From: Sulfurovum sp.
GTDB lineage: Bacteria; Campylobacterota; Campylobacteria; Campylobacterales; Sulfurovaceae
NCBI GenBank assembly: GCA_020721385.1
Contig: DYMW01000018.1
Coordinates: 1-9,696 of the forward strand
Length of the DNA: 9,696 bases
Reading direction: 5' to 3'
Positions 5,758 to 9,696 of the stretch are shown here, piece after piece. How positions within the stretch are numbered: the stretch's first letter is position 1; every line of letters starts with the position of its first letter. The notes below the pieces were generated by a model. That model did no database searches. It saw only the letters and a list, made by a program, of their open reading frames with translations, and was not told the DNA's origin. The position numbers and the translations under genes were made by a program.

Positions 5758-5791
5758 AAACATACTCCATCATTATGATGGGAGTATGTTT
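5758..5791 (+). terminator. Terminator-like hairpin after the second rhodanese-like gene
   Basis: The 11-bp stem AAACATACTCC (5758-5768) / GGAGTATGTTT (5781-5791) is extended inside by a further 3 bp past a bulged G. It starts 2 bases after the rhodanese stop and ends in only three T residues, so termination may be partial. Its right arm contains the ATG at 5786 that opens the next reading frame, which argues against that start. Confidence 0.6.
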
Positions 5792-5809
5792 ACAACCAAA
5801 GGAAAGCAG

Positions 5810-6634
5810 ATGTTTTTAGAACCAATAGACTTCGCTCACATGTACAAAGAGCATAAAAAACAAACCGTATTTAAAGGTAAAAATAGCAAGGATTGGGACA
5901 ATCGTTCAAAAGAGTTAGCACCCACTATGCAAAACTCCTTGTATGTGGAAGAATTTATTTCACGTATGGATATTTGCAAAGAGGATGTCGTTCTTGACAT
6001 AGGCTGTGGTCCTGGGACTTTAGCAATCCCTTTGGCAAAAAAAGTAAAACAGGTCATTGCCATAGATTTTTCAGCACAAATGCTCGAAGAACTTGAAGCG
6101 TATGCAAAAAAAGAGGGTATTACAAATATCAAAACTTACCATATCGGTTGGGAGGATGATTGGAACTTGTTGCCCGAAATTGATATTGCCGTAGCATCTC
6201 GCAGTGTGGAAGTTCAAGATATCGGAGTCGCACTGGAAAAAATCTCTGCTATTGCAAAAAAAGCATGTTATGTAACCTATAAAGCTGGTGGAAGCTTTGT
6301 AGATATGGATATTTTAGACTACATTGGCAAAAAAATCATCACAAAACCTGACTTTTGGTATATTCCTATTTTACTCTATAAAGATGGATATCTTCCTCAA
6401 ATAGACTACATCACCAGCCAAAAAGGGAGTATTAAAAGTTCTAATGCAGATGAATTTGTAGACTCTCTCATCTGGAGTCTGGGTTCACTTGATGAAGCAC
6501 AAAAAAGTAAAGCAAGAGAATATCATTATCTTTTTATCGAAAAAAACAATAAGCAAGTCAAACCTTTTACTTGGGCATTTATAGCATGGAGTACGCAAAA
6601 AGATTTTCCACTTAAATGTAAACTTCATGTATAA
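5810..6634 (+). CDS. Class I SAM-dependent methyltransferase, substrate unknown
   Basis: The chosen ATG at 5810 gives 274 residues. The frame is open from an ATG at 5786, but that codon lies inside the hairpin arm, whereas the 5810 start has AAAGGAAAG (5798-5806) directly upstream. The Rossmann-like domain has motif I VLDIGCGPGTLA (61-72), the strand and acidic loop VIAIDFS (82-88) with Asp85 expected to bind the ribose of SAM, and DIAVASRSVEV (125-135) as the motif IV region. An N-terminal helical part (1-55) and a C-terminal part (about 165-274) probably shape the substrate pocket. I see no RNA-binding or cobalamin domain and no signal peptide, so it is cytoplasmic. It ends 46 bases before the opposing tRNA gene. 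Neighbouring rhodanese and LysM genes do not reveal the substrate. Confidence 0.88.
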   Translation: MFLEPIDFAHMYKEHKKQTVFKGKNSKDWDNRSKELAPTMQNSLYVEEFISRMDICKEDVVLDIGCGPGTLAIPLAKKVKQVIAIDFSAQMLEELEAYAKKEGITNIKTYHIGWEDDWNLLPEIDIAVASRSVEVQDIGVALEKISAIAKKACYVTYKAGGSFVDMDILDYIGKKIITKPDFWYIPILLYKDGYLPQIDYITSQKGSIKSSNADEFVDSLIWSLGSLDEAQKSKAREYHYLFIEKNNKQVKPFTWAFIAWSTQKDFPLKCKLHV

Positions 6635-6680
6635 AATGGCAACAAAGAAAAATTATGATTATAAAAAGATAAAAAAGAGA

Positions 6681-6764
6681 TGGTGCACCAGAGAAGATTT
6701 GAACTTCCACGCCGTGAAGCACGAGCCCCTCAAGCCCGCGTGTCTACCGTTCCACCACTGATGC
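6681..6764 (-). tRNA. tRNA-Leu (anticodon GAG), CCA encoded
   Basis: Read leftward, the 84-nt gene folds as a class II tRNA. The acceptor stem GCATCAG pairs with CTGGTGC (one G-T pair), followed by discriminator A and an encoded CCA. The D arm contains GGTAGAC. The anticodon stem CGGGC / GCTCG encloses the loop TTGAGGG, with anticodon GAG at 6729-6731. A long variable arm is followed by the T arm with TTCAAAT. The long arm and GAG give leucine (CUC and CUU codons). The 3' side runs into a T-rich stretch (6661-6680 read leftward) that could end transcription. Confidence 0.95.
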
Positions 6765-6808
6765 ACTTATATAATTTTTTAAAGGTCTATAAAACCTTGT
6801 CTACGAGG

Positions 6809-6831
6809 TAGGATGGCATTATACCATCCTA
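6809..6831 (-). terminator. Hairpin after atpE with an embedded TATAAT before the tRNA
   Basis: The perfect 8-bp stem TAGGATGG / CCATCCTA with a 7-base loop lies 22 bases past the atpE stop. There is no immediate T-run. Read leftward, its loop holds TATAAT (6818-6823), a good -10 for the tRNA gene that starts 54 bases further on. It may serve atpE mRNA as a 3' hairpin and the tRNA as a promoter. Confidence 0.5.
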
Positions 6832-6852
6832 AGCTTAATTTGTCTTTAAATA

Positions 6853-7164
6853 TTAACCTAAAAATGGGTTAGCATAAAGAGCAATTAGAGCAATTACCAA
6901 TGTATAGATAACTTGTGCTTCAATCATCGCAAGAGCAATAAACATGGTAGTCATTAATTTTCCACCAAGACCTGGGTTACGTGCAGTTCCAGCAATTGTT
7001 GCAGCAGCAGTATGACCCATACCAATAGCTCCACCAAGTGCAGCAAGACCAAGACCAACACCAGCAGCAACTACTGAATATGCCTTAATCATAGATTCAC
7101 CATCTGCTTCACCAGCAAATGCAACAGCACCAAGTGCCAAGAAAAGTAAGAAAAACTTTTTCAT
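6853..7164 (-). CDS. atpE: ATP synthase F0 subunit c (proteolipid)
   Basis: Subunit c forms the rotor ring in the inner membrane and carries protons through the F0 motor. The 103-residue protein has two membrane helices joined by a polar loop. Helix 1 (about 30-57) has the glycine ladder GVGLGLAALGGAIGMG (35-50). The loop has ARNPG (61-65), equivalent to the F1-contacting RQP-type turn. Helix 2 (about 72-97) carries the essential carboxylate Glu82 in AMIEAQVIY. Alanine follows Glu82 and helix 1 lacks a Na+-ligand glutamine, so the ring is most likely proton-driven. Compared with the E. coli protein (79 residues) there is an extra N-terminus, MKKFFLLFLALGAVAFAGEA, that looks like a cleavable signal peptide; this is usual for the phylum. 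The other atp genes are absent here. AAGGAT lies 7 bases before the start. Confidence 0.97.
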   Translation of the reverse strand: MKKFFLLFLALGAVAFAGEADGESMIKAYSVVAAGVGLGLAALGGAIGMGHTAAATIAGTARNPGLGGKLMTTMFIALAMIEAQVIYTLVIALIALYANPFLG

Positions 7165-7307
7165 TTTATATCCTTAAATTAATGGGCTTTAAGTCCCCTT
7201 CGACTGTTTTCCTAAGTCTGTTCGGCTAGCGTAAATGTACACAAGGTACACCAATATAAACATCAATGCTTATATTTCCCTACTAGATACTTGGTATAAA
7301 CGTTGAA
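7165..7307 (-). other. Long 5' leader of atpE
   Basis: If transcription starts just downstream of the -10 at 7308-7313, the atpE mRNA has a leader of about 135-140 nt, longer than the leaders suggested by the other -10 sites in this window. I see a small stem, TGTAC / GTACA, around 7236-7250, and a GGGG/CCC-containing segment around 7184-7197. I recognise no known riboswitch or RNA family. For a highly expressed protein the leader could control mRNA stability or translation, but this is speculative. Confidence 0.35.
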
Positions 7308-7313
7308 ATTATA
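7308..7313 (-). promoter_or_regulatory. Probable -10 of atpE
   Basis: Read leftward this is a perfect TATAAT between pnp and atpE. The upstream side is extremely AT-rich and includes the 14-bp palindrome AAATATTAATATTT (7332-7345) just past the pnp stop. No -35 hexamer is visible. Confidence 0.45.
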
Positions 7314-7351
7314 ACCAATATAAGATATGATAAATATTAATATTTTAAATA

Positions 7352-9484
7352 TTACAATAAATAAGCAGGGGTACAAAGTTCTACTTTTTTACCTTTTTGC
7401 TCTAGTACAATAATATCAATATCATCACCCACAGTGTATCGGTCAGCCAAATTATTCACACGCTCTTTGGCAACTTTAGAGATATGAAGTAAAGCATCAA
7501 AACCATCTGGCATCTCAATAAAAAGACCAAATTCTACAATTTTTTTGATTTTTCCACTATACTGTTTGTTCACTTCATAAACCATCTGTTTTTTTGTAGG
7601 AGTAGAGATAATACCATCTATAAATCCTTTAGCCCCTGCAACACCCTCTTTGGAACTACCTGTAATTTTAACACTGTTGGTATCACGGTCAATATCAATG
7701 CTAACATCATAAGTTTCAATAATCTCACGAATAACAGCCCCAGCTTTTCCAATAATTGCTGGAATAAAACTGCTGTCCACTTCAAACTGTACAAAACTTG
7801 GTAAAGCAGTACTTGGACTAATATTTTTAACCGCTTCTTCCATAATGGATAGAATATGCAATCGACCCTCTTTGGCTTGATACAATGCTTCTTTTAAAAC
7901 ACTCGCTTCAATTCCACCCAATTTAATGTCCATCTGCATGGCGGTTACACCATCTTTTGTACCTGTGATTTTAAAATCCATATCACCATCATGGTCTTCA
8001 AGTCCCATAATATCACTTAAAACAGCATTTCGTTCTCCATCGGTTACCAATCCCATGGCGATACCCGCAACCAATTTTGTAATCTCAACTTCAGCCGATA
8101 CCAATGCCAAGGAACCTCCACAAACGGTTGCCATTGAAGATGAACCATTAGACTCTAAAACTTCAGATACCAATCGAATGGTACCATCTCTTTTTAAATC
8201 AAGTGTTGGCTCTAATCCTCTTTTTGCAAGGTTACCATGCCCAAGCTCTCTACGCCCTGGAGCTCTTTGAGGTTTGGCTTCACCTACTGAAAACCCTGGA
8301 AAATTATAATGCACCATAAAAGTCTCATAAAGAGAATTTTTAGAACCAATCAACTCATAAGATTGTGCTGATTTTGAATCTCCCAATGTTGTTGTTACCA
8401 AGGCTTGTGTTTGCCCACGAGTAAAGAGACACGAACCATGTACCGAAGGTAAAATATTGGTCTCAATCTCAATAGGACGCACTTCATTTAATGCTCTACC
8501 ATCAGCTCGAATATTTTTATCTAAAATTAATGAACGCACAATAGAAGTTTTATACACTTCTAACATTTTAGAAACCAATGCTTTATCAACCTCTTCACCT
8601 TTGGCTTCTAGGGCATCCATAATATTTTGCCGAACCTCTTTTAAGGCTTGGCTTCGTTCACTTTTTGCCATAGATTGCACCGCATTTTCAACCGCTTCTT
8701 GATAATTACTCGCGATATAATTATAAAGTTCATTATCTGATTTCTCTTCGGTCATTACCAAAGAGATTTCCTCTTTTTTGGCAATTTTAAAACCAGTGGC
8801 ATATTCAACCGTTGCTTGTTCAATGGCACTTTGAGCAATATCAAGAATCTCTAAAAGCTCATCTTCTTCCAATTCATTGGTATTTTGAACATGATTCTCT
8901 TCAGAAGCATTCACACACATCTCAATCATTAAAATATCTGATCTGGACCCTACAACCAATAAATCAAGTGTTGAGGTCTCTTGTTCAACCAATGTTGGAT
9001 TAATCAACACTTCATCACCCATTTTTCCCAATCGTACTGCTGAAATAACTTGATTAATAGGAAGATCAGAAGTATAGAGGGCTGCTGACGCGGCATGAAG
9101 GGCTGCGACTTGCATATCCACAAGAGGGTCAGCACTTAAAACCATTACGGTAATCACCACAGGATAATGAAATCCTTTAGGAAAAAGTGGTCGTAAAGAA
9201 CGATCAACAATACGTGCCGTTAATGTCTCAAAGTCACTGGGTTTTGTCTCTCTTTTTATAAATCCTCCAGGAATTTTAGCAGCAGCATAAGATTTTTCTA
9301 TATACTGAACGGTTAGAGGTAAAAAATCTTCTTCTACTGGTTTTGGGTCAATAGCAATGGCTGCTAAAATAACTGCATCTCCACTATAATAAAGCACTGC
9401 TCCACTGGCCTGTTTGGCAACTTTATTAAAAAGGTATCGCTCCTCTAAGTTGTTGCAACTAATTACGATATCATGTTTATTCAT
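7352..9484 (-). CDS. pnp: Polyribonucleotide nucleotidyltransferase (PNPase)
   Basis: PNPase degrades RNA 3' to 5' by phosphorolysis, releasing nucleoside diphosphates, and acts as a trimer in the cytoplasm. The 710 residues match the usual length (711 in E. coli). Domains in order are: first RNase PH-like (about 10-145, with IPGGFIKRE at 71-79 matching the FFRR RNA-contact loop), the helical linker (about 240-315), and the second, catalytic RNase PH-like (about 320-550). In the last, EDHDGDMDFK (496-505) supplies D497, D503 and K505. A KH domain follows (about 565-625, GKAG at 579-582), then S1 (about 640-705, FGLFIEMPDGFDALLHIS). The start is supported by AAAGGA about 11 bases upstream and by overlap with the preceding gene's end. 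From memory, atpE, pnp and a phosphoribosyltransferase-like gene are also adjacent in Helicobacter pylori. Confidence 0.98.
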   Translation of the reverse strand: MNKHDIVISCNNLEERYLFNKVAKQASGAVLYYSGDAVILAAIAIDPKPVEEDFLPLTVQYIEKSYAAAKIPGGFIKRETKPSDFETLTARIVDRSLRPLFPKGFHYPVVITVMVLSADPLVDMQVAALHAASAALYTSDLPINQVISAVRLGKMGDEVLINPTLVEQETSTLDLLVVGSRSDILMIEMCVNASEENHVQNTNELEEDELLEILDIAQSAIEQATVEYATGFKIAKKEEISLVMTEEKSDNELYNYIASNYQEAVENAVQSMAKSERSQALKEVRQNIMDALEAKGEEVDKALVSKMLEVYKTSIVRSLILDKNIRADGRALNEVRPIEIETNILPSVHGSCLFTRGQTQALVTTTLGDSKSAQSYELIGSKNSLYETFMVHYNFPGFSVGEAKPQRAPGRRELGHGNLAKRGLEPTLDLKRDGTIRLVSEVLESNGSSSMATVCGGSLALVSAEVEITKLVAGIAMGLVTDGERNAVLSDIMGLEDHDGDMDFKITGTKDGVTAMQMDIKLGGIEASVLKEALYQAKEGRLHILSIMEEAVKNISPSTALPSFVQFEVDSSFIPAIIGKAGAVIREIIETYDVSIDIDRDTNSVKITGSSKEGVAGAKGFIDGIISTPTKKQMVYEVNKQYSGKIKKIVEFGLFIEMPDGFDALLHISKVAKERVNNLADRYTVGDDIDIIVLEQKGKKVELCTPAYLL

Positions 9485-9695
9485 TATCTTTTGTTTCCTT
9501 TATTGTTTTCATTATTTTATCTATATCTTCAAATCTAAACTTCTTCAAATGCTCATAATAATACTCTTGAGAGATATAATTATCAATCCTATGTGGACAA
9601 AAAAGATTATCACATATCGTTACCAAACTCTCATAAACCACATTGTCTAAAATAGGTACCGCAATAAATACATTTTTAGCCCCAACAGAGATAAC
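9477..9695 (-). CDS. Phosphoribosyltransferase family protein, C-terminal 72 residues (partial)
   Basis: The frame enters from the right edge and ends at TAA (9479-9477), giving the last 72 residues. The visible part contains AVPILDNVVYESLVTICDNL (12-31) and then FCPHRIDNYISQEYYYEHL (32-50), with a charged helical tail (KKFRFEDIDKIMKTIKETKD). The pattern of a hydrophobic strand, an acidic helix and a Cys-Pro-His segment resembles the end of the phosphoribosyltransferase-like proteins I recall beside pnp in Campylobacterota. The PRPP-binding motif would lie upstream, outside the window, so activity cannot be judged. The stop lies inside pnp, overlapping it by 8 bp (AATGAATAA), which suggests co-transcription and translational coupling. 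No internal stop or frameshift is present. The family assignment is moderately sure. Confidence 0.7.
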   Translation of the reverse strand, partial: VISVGAKNVFIAVPILDNVVYESLVTICDNLFCPHRIDNYISQEYYYEHLKKFRFEDIDKIMKTIKETKDNE

Positions 9696-9696
9696 T

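Noticed and set aside
7189..7263. 24-codon frame on the minus strand in the atpE leader (starts MFILVYLVYIY)
   Set aside because: No ribosome binding site upstream, short, and likely to occur by chance in AT-rich sequence; no evidence of a leader peptide.
7332..7345. 14-bp perfect palindrome AAATATTAATATTT after pnp
   Set aside because: Composed only of A and T in a very AT-rich spacer, with no loop or T-run; chance is a sufficient explanation, so not called as a terminator or operator.
8457..8702. Open frames on the plus strand inside pnp (also 7926-8270, 8812-9003 and 9414-9650)
   Set aside because: They lie antisense to a fully conserved PNPase frame, lack ribosome binding sites and have no recognisable domain; shadow frames.

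Overview
The window looks like core chromosome of a low-GC member of the Campylobacterota (Epsilonproteobacteria). The evidence is an AtpE with a signal-peptide-like N-terminus encoded away from the other ATP synthase genes, the order phosphoribosyltransferase-pnp-atpE, a RecR of 188 residues close to dnaJ, and AT-rich spacers whose promoters show a good -10 hexamer but no clear -35. I cannot name the genus from this sequence. No insertion sequence, phage gene, CRISPR array or toxin-antitoxin pair is visible.

Left part (1-2900): recR and a small Dabb-domain gene form a leftward pair overlapping by 4 bp. They diverge from dnaJ, and both promoters fit in the 78-bp gap. dnaJ converges on a leftward gene of the uncharacterised DUF5718 type, with a GC-rich hairpin between them. 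The DUF5718 protein keeps metal-ligand-like residues of the fumarylacetoacetate hydrolase (FAH) fold.

Middle part (2901-6634): a rightward block of five genes. Two exported rhodanese-like paralogues lie on either side of a membrane-anchored LysM protein and a 57-residue membrane protein. The small gene is easily missed, but it has its own -10, ribosome binding site and rho-independent terminator. The second rhodanese has four cysteines in two pairs. The first has lost three of them, including the one at the usual catalytic position. A class I SAM-dependent methyltransferase follows, and its start is best placed downstream of a terminator-like hairpin. The block looks like an accessory cell-envelope or sulfur/redox cluster, but its shared purpose is inferred only from proximity.

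Right part (6681-9696): everything is leftward. It holds tRNA-Leu(GAG), atpE (rotor ring of the proton-driven ATP synthase) with a leader of about 140 nt, pnp (RNA turnover), and the 3' end of a phosphoribosyltransferase gene that overlaps the pnp start by 8 bp.

Most interesting points: the cysteine-stripped rhodanese beside its intact paralogue, the self-contained 57-residue membrane protein gene with a 12-bp palindrome upstream of its -10, and the FAH-like signature in the DUF5718 protein.
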